Assembly: GCF_016907295.1 (NCBI RefSeq)
Contig: NZ_JAFBBR010000001.1
Span: forward strand, 1,240,001-1,304,000
Source: Microbacterium dextranolyticum
GTDB lineage: Bacteria; Actinomycetota; Actinomycetes; Actinomycetales; Microbacteriaceae
Reading direction: 5' to 3'
Length of the DNA stretch: 64,000 nt
Shown here: piece by piece, positions 9,411 to 18,116 of the stretch
Position numbering within the stretch: the first letter of the stretch is position 1
How the letters are laid out: every line of letters begins with the position of its first letter
Made by a program: the position numbers and the translations under genes
Notes under the pieces: model-generated
What the model was told of the DNA's origin: nothing
The model's database searches: none
Seen by the model: only the letters and a program-made list of their open reading frames with translations

Positions 9411-10445
9411 ATGTATCCGCTCATCTTCCGCACCGTCTTCGCGCGCATGGACCCCGAGACGGCGCACCACCTCGTCATCCCCGTCATCCGCCTCTTCGGC
9501 GTCTGGCCGGTCGCGCCCGTCGTCCGGGCATTGACCCGGCCGGATCCGCGCCTGCGGACGCGGGCGCTCGGCCTGGAGTTCGATTCGCCCTTCGGTGTCG
9601 CCGCCGGGTTCGACAAGAATGCCGTCATGAGCGAGGGGCTCTATGCGCTGGGCTTCGGTCACTCCGAGATCGGCACCGTGACGGCGATCGCCCAGGACGG
9701 GAACCCGAAGCCGCGCCTCTACCGGCTGATCGAGGACCGTGGGCTGATCAACCGCATGGGGTTCAACAACGCGGGAGCCGCGGCGGCGGCGGCGCGACTC
9801 GCGCGATCGGGGAGGCGCCGGCGGCGCGCGATCCTCGGCGCCAACATCGGCAAGAGCCGCGTGGTCGATGTCGCGGAGGCGACCGCGGACTACGTCACGA
9901 GCACGCGTCAGGTCGCGCCGGTCGCCGACTACCTCGTCGTGAACGTCTCGTCGCCCAACACACCAGGCCTGCGCGGCCTGCAGGCCGTCGAGACCCTGCG
10001 GCCCCTGCTCGAAGCGGTGCGCGACGCCGCCGGATCCACGCCGTTGCTGGTCAAGATCGCTCCCGACCTGCCCGACGACGAGATCGAGGCGATAGCCCGA
10101 CTCGCGGTCGACGCGGGGCTGTCCGGCATCGTCGCGACCAACACGACGATCGCGCGCGAGCCGCTCTCGACCGACGCAGAGAAGGTTGCTGCGATGGGGG
10201 CCGGTGGCCTGTCCGGCGCCCCGTTGCGCGCACGGTCGCTCGCCGTGCTGCGCACGGTCCGCGCGGTGGTCCCGGCCGACTTCTGCGTCATCTCCGCAGG
10301 CGGTGTGGAGACCGCCGCCGACGTGCAGGAGCGGTTGGATGCCGGTGCCGACCTCGTCCAGGGATACACGGGCTTCATCTATCGCGGTCCGCTCTGGGCG
10401 CGGCAGATCAACCGCGGTCTGAGCGCGCGTCTCCGCCGGGCCTAG
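9411..10445 (+). CDS. pyrD: Dihydroorotate dehydrogenase (quinone), class 2
   Basis: 344 residues. Oxidises dihydroorotate to orotate in pyrimidine synthesis, passing electrons through FMN to menaquinone. The N-terminal helical region (residues 1-40) that docks class 2 enzymes to the membrane is present. FMN barrel motifs include GFDKNAVMSEGL near 65, NRMGFNNAGA near 114, NVSSPNTPGLRGLQ near 179 (the class 2 catalytic serine region) and SAGGV near 298. The 3' end overlaps the convergent gene on the other strand by 38 bp. Confidence 0.96.
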   Translation: MYPLIFRTVFARMDPETAHHLVIPVIRLFGVWPVAPVVRALTRPDPRLRTRALGLEFDSPFGVAAGFDKNAVMSEGLYALGFGHSEIGTVTAIAQDGNPKPRLYRLIEDRGLINRMGFNNAGAAAAAARLARSGRRRRRAILGANIGKSRVVDVAEATADYVTSTRQVAPVADYLVVNVSSPNTPGLRGLQAVETLRPLLEAVRDAAGSTPLLVKIAPDLPDDEIEAIARLAVDAGLSGIVATNTTIAREPLSTDAEKVAAMGAGGLSGAPLRARSLAVLRTVRAVVPADFCVISAGGVETAADVQERLDAGADLVQGYTGFIYRGPLWARQINRGLSARLRRA

Positions 10446-11493
10446 TCGGCGCCGTGCTCTCCTTCGGTTCCGCCGTGGCGTGATCCGGGCGCCGGAAGCG
10501 AACGACGCCGCGCCGCTCGCTGCGGACGAGGCCCGCGTTCTCGAGGGCACGGTTCATCGTCGCTGTCAGCGCCGGTAGCTCGGAGGACGCGCCGCCGTCC
10601 TGGCGCAGCATCCCGACGAGGAAGACCTCGTGGCGGTGCGCCGTGTGCAGTTCGACCCGTGCCGTATCGCCCCCGTCCCGCCAGACGAAAGCGACGAGGG
10701 CCGACAGCGGGAGTGTCCGGGTATCCGGCGGCTCGGCACCGAGGGCCCGCGGATCGCTCATCTGCACGTCGAGCGCGCCGTGCTTCCAGCCCAGCGACAG
10801 TTGCACCCGGTGGACGCGCACGACCGCTCGCACGAGCGCGGAGAGCGGCAGCGCGACGACGATCCCGAGCACCAGGATCAGGAGCAGAGGGGCGAGACGA
10901 GTCACCCATCGCTCGCCCGCGACGAGCAGGACCACGATCGCCGCACCGCCCGTCACGACCGCACCGAGGATGAGCGCGCTGAGGCGTCCCGTCGTCATCC
11001 GGGCGGCGAGGACGGTGAGCCGTGGGTAGGCCGGGTCGTCGCCCCACGTGAGATGCGGCATCGTCGCCGCGCGCCGGGCCGCCGTGCGCTGCGTGCGGTC
11101 GGTCACCCGGCCGAGCAGTGTCAGCAGAACCCAGCCGCAGGCCGGCGGGATGGCCAACGCCGCGGCGGAGAGAGGTCCCCGCAGCGCCGCGGGCAGGTCG
11201 GCCAGCGAGCGCAACAGGGGATCGATGCTCACGAGCACCGCGACCGCGAGCGCGCCGAGACCCAGGTGGATCAGCCAGGCGCGTCCGCCGGCGACGTCGT
11301 CGAGGGCGTTCACGACGGCGAACGCGAGCGCCCATCCGCCGGTCAGTGCCGACAGGAATGCCGGGAAGTCCGCTCCCGCGCCGGACGCGCCGAGGGCGGA
11401 CGCGACGCCGACGAGGGCGATGCCTGCCGCCGCCGGGGCTCCGACGAACCGGACCCGCATGCGCCTCGCGAAGGTGCGATCGGAATCGCTCAT
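10408..11493 (-). CDS. Multispan membrane protein, unknown function
   Basis: About 361 residues, family not recognised. Hydrophobic segments are visible near residues 18-36, 44-62, 74-92, 106-126, 170-192 and 200-226, followed by a soluble region of about 110 residues and a disordered Pro/Lys/Ala tail. ATG at 11493 is used; an immediately preceding in-frame GTG at 11496 is an equal alternative. It lies 40 nt downstream of the DUF3043 gene on the same strand and may be cotranscribed. The last 38 bp, coding only for the low-complexity tail, overlap the end of pyrD tail to tail. Confidence 0.72.
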   Translation of the reverse strand: MSDSDRTFARRMRVRFVGAPAAAGIALVGVASALGASGAGADFPAFLSALTGGWALAFAVVNALDDVAGGRAWLIHLGLGALAVAVLVSIDPLLRSLADLPAALRGPLSAAALAIPPACGWVLLTLLGRVTDRTQRTAARRAATMPHLTWGDDPAYPRLTVLAARMTTGRLSALILGAVVTGGAAIVVLLVAGERWVTRLAPLLLILVLGIVVALPLSALVRAVVRVHRVQLSLGWKHGALDVQMSDPRALGAEPPDTRTLPLSALVAFVWRDGGDTARVELHTAHRHEVFLVGMLRQDGGASSELPALTATMNRALENAGLVRSERRGVVRFRRPDHATAEPKESTAPTRPGGDARSDRG

Positions 11494-11536
11494 CACGAGG
11501 TCACCGGCGCGAGCGGGTCTCGGTCGATAGAAGGAT

Positions 11537-12097
11537 TCAGGCGGGGCGCTGGCCGCGCTTGACCTGGGGCTTCGGCAGGCGCATGAACCGCATCTGCACG
11601 GTGCGCATCGCGGCGTACCAGCCGAGACCCTTCTCGGTGCGGTCGCCGAATGTCGCCTTGGCGCGCTTCTTCGCGTTGTGGCTCGTGATGATCATGTCGC
11701 CGACGACGACGAGAATGTACAGCCAGAGGGCCACGAAGGCGAAGTACACGATGCTCTGGTTCTGCACGAGGCTGACCAGGATGACGACGAGCATGAGCGG
11801 CATGAGCAGCTCTCCCGCGTGTCAGCCGGAGTCCACCAGGTCGCGCACGAACTTGCGCTGCGGTCCCTTGTCGCGCGCCGGAAGATACCGCTCGTCGCCG
11901 TTGGCCATGCCGACGCGGGCCTTCTCGCGCTGCGCGGCCAGCTCGGCCTTCGCGCGGGCGCGTGCCTCCTTGGTGTCGGCGACGAGCGGGCGCTTGCGCG
12001 CCGCCTCCTGCTCGGCGCGGGACGGCGTCGGACGGTGCTTGCCCGGCCCGGTCGGCGCGTCGGGAGTGGTGTCGGCTGCTGCGGAGTTCTTGGCCAC
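11537..12097 (-). pseudogene. DUF3043 family membrane protein gene, interrupted by in-frame TGA
   Basis: Read straight through, this frame gives a 186-codon protein of DUF3043 size: a basic, charged N-terminal half (GTG start at 12097, then RPTPSRAEQEAARKRPLVAD and RDKGPQRKFVRD), then two membrane segments and a basic C-terminus. The frame is broken by TGA at 11822-11824 after VRDLVDSG. It resumes without any shift as HAGELLMPLMLVVI, so one base change from a TGG tryptophan codon is the simplest cause. Two separate products are possible: 91 residues (11822-12097) and 88 residues from the ATG at 11803, which has GGGAGAG seven bases upstream and could be re-initiated. Sequencing error cannot be excluded. 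Confidence 0.75.
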
Positions 12098-12149
12098 GGG
12101 GTGGGTCCTCGATATCTGGACGAGAGAGGGAGCGCGAAAGGCGCCGTCC

Positions 12150-12155
12150 TAAGAT
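12150..12155 (+). promoter_or_regulatory. -10 hexamer, M20 peptidase gene
   Basis: TAAGAT ends 7 nt before the ATG at 12163, predicting a leaderless mRNA. The divergent DUF3043 gene starts 65 nt away. Confidence 0.55.
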
Positions 12156-12162
12156 TACCCGC

Positions 12163-13569
12163 ATGACCTCTGAGCTGTCCCGATCCGCATCCGTTCGAGA
12201 AGCCGCGATCGGGGGAGTGCCGGCTGCGCTGGCCGACCTCGGCCGCCTCGTGCGCATTCCGTCGGTCGCGTTCGCCGGGTTCGATCGCGCCGAGGTGGAA
12301 CGCAGTGCGGCCGCGGTGAAGTCGCTGCTGGACGACCTCGCGTTCTTCGACCGGGTCGAGGTGCGGACGGCGACGATCCCCGAGACCGGGGTGGAGGGGA
12401 TGCCCGCGGTCCTGGCATCCCGTGCGGCACGCAACGGACGCCCGACGATCCTTCTCTACGCGCACCACGACGTCCAGCCCGTCGGCGACGAGGACCTCTG
12501 GGACACCGCTCCCTTCGAGCCCACCGTGCAGGGCGGTCGTCTGTACGGACGTGGCGCAGCCGACGACAAGGCCGGCGTGATGGCCCACGTGGGTGCGCTC
12601 CGAGCTCTCGTCGCCGCGCTCGGCGACGACATCGATCTCGGTGTCAACGTCTTCATCGAGGGCGAAGAAGAGGCGGGGTCGGCATCGTTCGCCGCCTTCC
12701 TGCACGAGAACGCCGATGCGCTGCGCGCCGATGTCATCGTGGTGGCGGACTCGGGCAACTGGGATGCCGCGACGCCGGCGCTCACGGTCTCGTTGCGCGG
12801 GAACGCCCGCTTCACGCTGGGTGTGCGCACCCTCGCGCACGCGTCTCACTCCGGCATGTTCGGCGGTGCCGTGCCGGACGCGATGCTCGCCACCGTGAAG
12901 CTCCTGGGCACGCTGTGGGACGACGACGGCGCGGTCGCCGTCGCGGGACTCGCCGAGCGGGATGCCGCGACACCCGAGTACACCGAGGAGACGCTCCGCG
13001 ACGAAGCGGGCCTGCCTGAGGGCGTTCGGCCGATCGGGCGGGGGACGATCCTCAGCCGGATCTGGAACAAGCCGTCGATCACCGTGACCGGGATCGACTT
13101 CCCGACCGTTCGGAACGCCTCGAACACGCTCACGCCGGAGCTCTCCGCCGTGCTCAGTGTGCGGGTCGCGCCGGGGCAGAGCGGGCGCGACGCCTACGAC
13201 GCGATCGCCGCCCACCTGCGCGCGCACGCTCCGTTCGGCGCGGAGCTCACGTTCTCCGACGTCGAGGTGGGCGACCCGTTCTTGGCGGATACGAGCGGCA
13301 CGGCGGCCGCCCACGCGCGCGCCGCCCTCGCCGAGGGGTACGGGACGACGCCGGTGGACATCGGGATCGGCGGATCCATCCCGTTCATCGCCGACCTCGT
13401 CGGCCAGTTCCCCGCCGCTCAGATCCTCGTGACGGGCGTCGAAGACCCCCACGCCCGCGCCCACAGCCCGGGGGAGTCGCTGCACCTGGACACCTTCCGA
13501 CACGCGCTGGTGTCCGAGGCGCTGCTTCTCGAGCGGCTCGACCGCGAAGGCCTCGGCACAGCCGACTGA
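12163..13569 (+). CDS. M20 family dipeptidase / zinc metallopeptidase
   Basis: 468 residues. M20 enzymes are di-zinc exopeptidases or deacylases with a catalytic domain interrupted by a dimerisation lid. Visible are the metal/catalytic motif LLYAHHDVQP near residue 104, GRGAADDKAGV near 130 (bridging aspartate), the catalytic glutamates in FIEGEEEAGS near 165, the lid region near 220-340, and a C-terminal metal histidine in GVEDPHARAHSPGE near 428. Length and order match the M20 dipeptidase group (CNDP/ArgE-like). The substrate cannot be assigned. The ATG at 12163 is supported by the adjacent -10 hexamer; a much longer in-frame extension upstream is antisense to the DUF3043 gene and rejected. 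Confidence 0.9.
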   Translation: MTSELSRSASVREAAIGGVPAALADLGRLVRIPSVAFAGFDRAEVERSAAAVKSLLDDLAFFDRVEVRTATIPETGVEGMPAVLASRAARNGRPTILLYAHHDVQPVGDEDLWDTAPFEPTVQGGRLYGRGAADDKAGVMAHVGALRALVAALGDDIDLGVNVFIEGEEEAGSASFAAFLHENADALRADVIVVADSGNWDAATPALTVSLRGNARFTLGVRTLAHASHSGMFGGAVPDAMLATVKLLGTLWDDDGAVAVAGLAERDAATPEYTEETLRDEAGLPEGVRPIGRGTILSRIWNKPSITVTGIDFPTVRNASNTLTPELSAVLSVRVAPGQSGRDAYDAIAAHLRAHAPFGAELTFSDVEVGDPFLADTSGTAAAHARAALAEGYGTTPVDIGIGGSIPFIADLVGQFPAAQILVTGVEDPHARAHSPGESLHLDTFRHALVSEALLLERLDREGLGTAD

Positions 13570-13628
13570 GCACGATGCGCAGGTCGGAGGGATACGCGCA
13601 GTACCGGCCCTCCTGTGCGCCGGCGTCG

Positions 13629-13634
13629 TAGAAT
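13629..13634 (+). promoter_or_regulatory. -10 hexamer, erpA
   Basis: TAGAAT lies 50 nt upstream of the ATG at 13684, leaving a leader of about 43 nt that contains the ribosome binding site GGGGAG at about 13672-13677. Confidence 0.45.
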
Positions 13635-13683
13635 CGTGGCATCCAGCCGGATGACACCGGCCCGACTCTCCGGGGAGAACGCC

Positions 13684-14067
13684 ATGACCGACACCGCCCT
13701 CACGACTGCCGACGCCGACGCCCAGGCCGCCGACGCGAAGGCCCACGGCGTGGGACTCACCGACGCCGCCGCCGCGAAGGTCAAGAGCCTGCTCGAGCAG
13801 GAGGGACGCGATGACCTGCGCCTGCGCGTCGCCGTGCAGCCGGGCGGATGCTCGGGCCTGATCTATCAGCTCTACTTCGACGAGCGCTTCCTCGACGGCG
13901 ACCAGGCTGTCGACTTCGACGGCGTCGAGGTCATCGTCGACGACATGTCGGTGCCCTATCTCGACGGCGCGACGATCGACTTCAAGGACACGATCTCGGA
14001 GCAGGGATTCACGATCGACAACCCCAACGCAGCGGGCAGCTGCGCGTGCGGCGACAGCTTCCACTGA
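13684..14067 (+). CDS. erpA: Iron-sulfur cluster insertion protein ErpA (A-type carrier)
   Basis: 127 residues. A-type carriers receive Fe-S clusters from the SUF system and hand them to apoproteins. The three conserved cysteines are present: one in QPGGCSGLIYQ near residue 57 and two in the C-terminal CAC (SCACGDSFH). A 20-residue Ala/Asp-rich extension precedes the HesB/IscA domain. The ATG at 13684 has GGGGAG in good position. The gene sits directly upstream of the cytochrome oxidase operon, whose partner complex contains the Rieske Fe-S protein; sufB lies about 49 kb away at the window end. Confidence 0.93.
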   Translation: MTDTALTTADADAQAADAKAHGVGLTDAAAAKVKSLLEQEGRDDLRLRVAVQPGGCSGLIYQLYFDERFLDGDQAVDFDGVEVIVDDMSVPYLDGATIDFKDTISEQGFTIDNPNAAGSCACGDSFH

Positions 14068-14169
14068 GCACCCGCACGCTCCCCGATCCGACCGGATCAG
14101 CGGGCGAAAACCCCTCCGTCGGTGGGGGACATCCTGGGCGGATGGCCTGAATCGCGTGGGAGGTTGCCC

Positions 14170-14175
14170 TAGACT
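14170..14175 (+). promoter_or_regulatory. -10 hexamer, ctaCDF operon
   Basis: TAGACT lies 38 nt upstream of the GTG at 14214, giving a leader of about 32 nt with GAAAGG at 14202-14207 as ribosome binding site. An in-frame GTG at 14181 would be nearly leaderless but would spoil the signal peptide. Confidence 0.5.
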
Positions 14176-14213
14176 GAACGGTGTTCGACCTTCATGACTC
14201 CGAAAGGTGCCCC

Positions 14214-15107
14214 GTGCGCGTCACACGCCGCCTCCGGCTCGCCGCCATCCCCCTCGGGATCGCTGCCGCGATCACCCTCGCGGGCTGCACGCCAAGCCAG
14301 CTGAACGGATTCCTCCCCGGCTTCACCGAGGACGGCACCCAGGCCACCAACCACACCTCGATGGTCTCGGGACTGTGGGTGAACTCCTGGATCGTGCTCC
14401 TCGTCGTCGGGATCATCACGTGGGCACTCATGGGTTGGGCGGCGATCGCCTACCGTCGCCGCAAGGGCCAGACCGGTCTTCCGGTCCAGCTGCGGTACAA
14501 CATGCCGATCGAGATCTTCTACACGATCGTCCCGCTGATCCTGGTGCTGGGCTTCTTCGCCTTCACCGCCCGCGATCAGACGGCGCTCGAGACGCAGTAC
14601 GACGAGCCCGACGTGTGCATCACCGCGATCGGCAAGCAGTGGGCGTGGGACTTCCAGTACGCGCAGCAGGACTGCGACGATGCGAGCAACGCCGTGTGGA
14701 CCATGGGCGTCCAGGCGCAGACCGATGCCCAGGGCAACATCACCAGCGAGCTGCCCACGCTGTACCTGCCGGTCGACAAGAAGGTGAAGATCAAGCTCAC
14801 CTCGCGTGACGTGATCCACTCGTTCTGGATCGTGGACTTCCTCTACAAGAAGGACATGTACATCGGCAAGGACAACTACTGGTCCTTCACTCCGACCCGT
14901 GTCGGCGAGTACAACGGCCGCTGCGCAGAGCTGTGCGGTCAGTACCACTCGATGATGCTGTTCAACGTCAAGGTCGTCGAGCAGCCCGAGTACGACGCAT
15001 ACGTCGAGAGTCTGCGCGATCGCAAGCAGACGGGTGACATCAACGAGGCGTACAACCGCCTGCAGAACCTGGCCGGAACCGGCGCTACGTCCGAGGGAGA
15101 ACACTGA
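14214..15107 (+). CDS. ctaC: Cytochrome c oxidase subunit II
   Basis: 297 residues. Carries the CuA centre that accepts electrons from cytochrome c (here the QcrC haems) and passes them to subunit I. A lipoprotein signal with lipobox LAGC is followed by two transmembrane helices near residues 50-72 and 95-115, then a cupredoxin domain. The CuA ligands are all visible: H in DVIHSFWI near residue 202 and [12 protein letters not shown] near 238. GTG at 14214 has GAAAGG 6 nt upstream and gives a clean signal peptide; a GTG 33 nt earlier is the alternative. The stop overlaps the ctaD start (TGATG). Confidence 0.95.
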   Translation: MRVTRRLRLAAIPLGIAAAITLAGCTPSQLNGFLPGFTEDGTQATNHTSMVSGLWVNSWIVLLVVGIITWALMGWAAIAYRRRKGQTGLPVQLRYNMPIEIFYTIVPLILVLGFFAFTARDQTALETQYDEPDVCITAIGKQWAWDFQYAQQDCDDASNAVWTMGVQAQTDAQGNITSELPTLYLPVDKKVKIKLTSRDVIHSFWIVDFLYKKDMYIGKDNYWSFTPTRVGEYNGRCAELCGQYHSMMLFNVKVVEQPEYDAYVESLRDRKQTGDINEAYNRLQNLAGTGATSEGEH

Positions 15108-16870
15108 TGGCGACGACGCTTCCTCTTCAGGGTGAGGCTCCGCACCGCCCGTCCACGCTGCCGCCGCGGCAGGCTGCTCTGCTGAGCACGTCGCGCGTCG
15201 AGCAGAAGGGCAACATCCTCGTCCGGTGGATCACCTCCACCGACCACAAGACGATCGGGTACATGTACCTGATCGCCTCGGTGATCTTCTTCCTGCTCGG
15301 CGGCGTGATGGCTTTGATCATCCGTGCCGAGCTGTTCGAGCCGGGCATGCAGATCCTTCCGACGAAGGATCAGTACAACCAGCTGTTCACGATGCACGGC
15401 ACGATCATGCTGCTGATGTTCGCGACTCCGCTGTTCGCCGGCTTCGCCAACGCGATCCTGCCCCTTCAGATCGGTGCGCCCGACGTGGCGTTCCCGCGTC
15501 TGAACGCTTTCGCGCTGTGGCTGTTCATCTTCGGGTCGATCATCGCGATCGCCGGATTCCTCACGCCGCAGGGTGCCGCCGCGTTCGGCTGGTTCGCGTA
15601 TCAGCCTCTGGCCGGCGCGAGCTTCTCGCCCGGCGCGGGTGGAAACCTCTGGATGCTGGGACTCGGCATGTCCGGTTTCGGCACCATCCTCGGCGCGGTG
15701 AACTTCATCACGACGATCATCACGATGCGTGCGCCCGGCATGACGATGTGGCGCATGCCGATCTTCTCGTGGAACACGCTCGTCACGAGCATCCTGATCC
15801 TGATGGCGTTCCCCGTTCTCGCGGCCGCCATCCTCGCCGCCGCAGCCGACCGCGTGCTCGGTGCCCACATCTACGACCCGGCCAACGGTGGCGTGCTTCT
15901 CTGGCAGCACCTCTTCTGGTTCTTCGGACACCCCGAGGTCTACATCATCGCGCTGCCGTTCTTCGGCATCGTCTCCGAGATCCTCCCGGTGTTCAGCCGG
16001 AAGCCGATCTTCGGATACAAGACCCTCGTCTACGCGACGATCGCGATCGCCGCACTCTCGGTGTCGGTCTGGGCGCACCACATGTACGTGACGGGTGCGG
16101 TTCTGCTGCCGTTCTTCTCGCTCATGACGATGCTGATCGCCGTTCCGACCGGTGTGAAGATCTTCAACTGGATCGGCACGATGTGGCGGGGGTCGGTGAC
16201 CTTCGAGACACCGATGCTGTTCACGCTCGGCTTCCTGGTGTCGTTCGTCTTCGGTGGTCTGACCGGTGTCATCCTCGCGTCGCCGCCGCTCGACTTCCAC
16301 CTGTCGGACTCGTACTTCGTCGTCGCGCACTTCCACTACGTCGTGTTCGGCACGGTCGTGTTCGCCATGTTCGCGGGCTTCTACTTCTGGTGGCCCAAGT
16401 GGACGGGGCGCATGCTCAACGAGCGTCTCGGCGTCGTGCACTTCTGGCTGCTGTTCATCGGCTTCCACATGACCTTCCTGATCCAGCACTGGCTGGGTGT
16501 CGAGGGCATGGTCCGCCGGTATGCCGACTACTCGGGTGCGGACGGCTTCACCTGGCAGAACCAGGTGTCGACGATCGGCGCGATGATCCTCGGCGCATCG
16601 ATGATCCCGTTCTTCCTGAACGTCTGGATCACGTCGCGCAAGGCGCCCAAGGTCACCGTCAACGACCCGTGGGGCTACGGCGGTTCGCTCGAGTGGGCCA
16701 CCAGCTGCCCGCCGCCGCGTCACAACTTCACGTCGATCCCGCGTATCCGCAGCGAGCGCCCCGCCTTCGACCTCAACCACCCCGAGGCGGCTGTGCCCGT
16801 CGGCGTGGGCCCGGCGAAGGATGCCCCCGACGCCCCCGTCGTCGACCTGGCCGATGGAGAGGTCAAGTAA
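15107..16870 (+). CDS. ctaD: Cytochrome c oxidase subunit I
   Basis: 587 residues. The catalytic subunit of the aa3 oxidase, holding haem a and the haem a3/CuB site and pumping protons. Twelve hydrophobic segments are present. The CuB region [14 protein letters not shown] near residue 268, the histidine pair in WAHHMYVTG near 323, and the haem ligands in [10 protein letters not shown] near 408 are intact, as is the amphipathic C-terminal tail. It overlaps ctaC by one base and is followed directly by ctaF, so the three are translationally coupled. Confidence 0.98.
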   Translation: MATTLPLQGEAPHRPSTLPPRQAALLSTSRVEQKGNILVRWITSTDHKTIGYMYLIASVIFFLLGGVMALIIRAELFEPGMQILPTKDQYNQLFTMHGTIMLLMFATPLFAGFANAILPLQIGAPDVAFPRLNAFALWLFIFGSIIAIAGFLTPQGAAAFGWFAYQPLAGASFSPGAGGNLWMLGLGMSGFGTILGAVNFITTIITMRAPGMTMWRMPIFSWNTLVTSILILMAFPVLAAAILAAAADRVLGAHIYDPANGGVLLWQHLFWFFGHPEVYIIALPFFGIVSEILPVFSRKPIFGYKTLVYATIAIAALSVSVWAHHMYVTGAVLLPFFSLMTMLIAVPTGVKIFNWIGTMWRGSVTFETPMLFTLGFLVSFVFGGLTGVILASPPLDFHLSDSYFVVAHFHYVVFGTVVFAMFAGFYFWWPKWTGRMLNERLGVVHFWLLFIGFHMTFLIQHWLGVEGMVRRYADYSGADGFTWQNQVSTIGAMILGASMIPFFLNVWITSRKAPKVTVNDPWGYGGSLEWATSCPPPRHNFTSIPRIRSERPAFDLNHPEAAVPVGVGPAKDAPDAPVVDLADGEVK

Positions 16871-17305
16871 GTGAAGACCAACATCAATCTCTGGTGGATC
16901 CTGTCGGCGTTCTTCCTGCTGATCACGGGCGTCTACACCGGCTGGAACATCATCGAGCACTCCGGTCGCCCGTGGTACCACGCGATCGAGTGGGTCGGCA
17001 CCGTCGCCCTGCTGTTCACGGTGTTCATGTCGCTGATGATCGGCTTCTACGTCGACCGCGTGCACCGCGCGCAGGGCGGCGAGCTTCCCGAGGACTCGCT
17101 GACGGCCGACATCGATGACGCCGATCCCGAGATCGGTGAGTTCAGCCCGTGGTCGTGGTGGCCGCTGGTGCTGGCGTTCTCCGCCTCGCTCAGCATTCTC
17201 GGCCTCGCCGTCGGCACCTTCATGCTGCCGATCGGGCTCGCTGTCTTCGTCGTCGCGATCGTCGGCTGGGTCTACGAGTACTACCGGGGCTACTTCGCCC
17301 GCTGA
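16871..17305 (+). CDS. ctaF: Cytochrome c oxidase subunit IV (actinobacterial type)
   Basis: 144 residues. A small structural subunit specific to actinobacterial aa3 oxidase supercomplexes. Four hydrophobic segments are visible, near residues 8-26, 36-58, 96-113 and 116-136, separated by a polar acidic loop (SLTADIDDADPEIGE). The GTG start abuts the ctaD stop codon with no gap. A strong hairpin 20 nt after the stop ends the operon. Confidence 0.93.
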   Translation: MKTNINLWWILSAFFLLITGVYTGWNIIEHSGRPWYHAIEWVGTVALLFTVFMSLMIGFYVDRVHRAQGGELPEDSLTADIDDADPEIGEFSPWSWWPLVLAFSASLSILGLAVGTFMLPIGLAVFVVAIVGWVYEYYRGYFAR

Positions 17306-17324
17306 GCCCCACGTCGTTCAGAAC

Positions 17325-17366
17325 CGGCGGCCTCCCTGCAGACACTGTTCTGCGCGGAGGCCGCCG
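17325..17366. terminator. Hairpin terminator between ctaF and the rhodanese gene
   Basis: A perfect 11-bp GC stem (17325-17335 with 17356-17366) encloses a 20-nt loop that can itself pair GCAG with CTGC. A short TTT follows on the plus strand. It lies between convergent genes and may serve both. Confidence 0.7.
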
Positions 17367-17622
17367 TTTCGTGTGAGGTGGATCAGCGTCCGTAGCGCTG
17401 CGCGTCGGCATCCATCCCACCCGTCGGACGCTCCGTGCCTGCTCGGGTAACGCCCCTGACGGCGATCAGGCGCCCTCAGACGAGCTCCGCGGAAACAGTG
17501 GGGCAATCACCCACACTGGGTCATTACCACACTGCAGGGGCGCCGAGCTCATCCCGCGTCGGCAGCTCATCCCTGGCGCCTCGCTCGTCGAACGGCGTGC
17601 GAGGACATCGCGTCCACGCTCG
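17367..17622. other. Convergent intergenic region without recognised features
   Basis: About 256 bases between the ctaF terminator and the stop of the rhodanese gene. I see no open frame with gene-like composition, no tRNA and no strong repeat here. Confidence 0.5.
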
Positions 17623-18036
17623 TCAGCTCGCCGGGCGCACCACCGAGACCAGAGGGTCGACGACCCGGGGGAGGGGACCGTCGGCGGTCTCCACGGGGAA
17701 GCCCTCGCGCGCCCAGTACTCGAAGCCTCCGATCATCTCGCGCACGACGAACCCGAGCCGTGCGAACTCGATCGCTCCCTTCGCGCCGGCGTTGCACCCG
17801 GGACTCCAGCAGTACACGACGACGGGGACACGGGGATCGAGCTCACGGGCGCGCGCGGCGATCTCCCGGTAGGGCATATGAACGGCGCCACGGGCGTACC
17901 CGTGGGCCCAGGCGTCGCCGCTGCGCACGTCGATTAGCGTGAGGGCGTCACCGGCCTTCTGCGCGGCGTAGACGTCGGCAGGGTCGGTCTCGTGAGTGAG
18001 CTTGGCGGAGAAGTAGTCGAACGCAGAAGAGGTCAT
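17623..18036 (-). CDS. Rhodanese-like domain protein
   Basis: 137 residues forming one rhodanese domain, a sulfur-transfer or sulfur-sensing fold. The CH2A-like element (LIDVRSGDAWAHGYARGAVHMPY, residues 34-56) and the active-site loop beginning at Cys76 (YCWSPGCNA, with a second cysteine at 81) are present; the loop differs from the usual CxxGxR. ATG at 18036 is 7 nt downstream of a TACGTT hexamer, so the mRNA is probably leaderless. It sits between the two respiratory operons, but nothing ties it to them functionally. Confidence 0.85.
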   Translation of the reverse strand: MTSSAFDYFSAKLTHETDPADVYAAQKAGDALTLIDVRSGDAWAHGYARGAVHMPYREIAARARELDPRVPVVVYCWSPGCNAGAKGAIEFARLGFVVREMIGGFEYWAREGFPVETADGPLPRVVDPLVSVVRPAS

Positions 18037-18043
18037 GCGCAGA

Positions 18044-18049
18044 AACGTA
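18044..18049 (-). promoter_or_regulatory. -10 hexamer, rhodanese gene
   Basis: TACGTT on the minus strand ends 7 nt before the ATG at 18036, predicting a leaderless mRNA. Confidence 0.5.
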
Positions 18050-18061
18050 CGGGAACCACGA

Positions 18062-18099
18062 AGCGGCGAGGAGGACCGGAACGGTCACTCCTCGCCGCT
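18062..18099 (-). terminator. Terminator of the ctaE-qcrCAB operon
   Basis: A 12-bp stem (18062-18073 with 18088-18099) continues through a one-base bulge into a 5-bp stem with a GAA loop. It starts 18 nt after the qcrB stop on the minus strand. Confidence 0.7.
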
Positions 18100-18116
18100 G
18101 GGCTGCCAGAGTCGGC

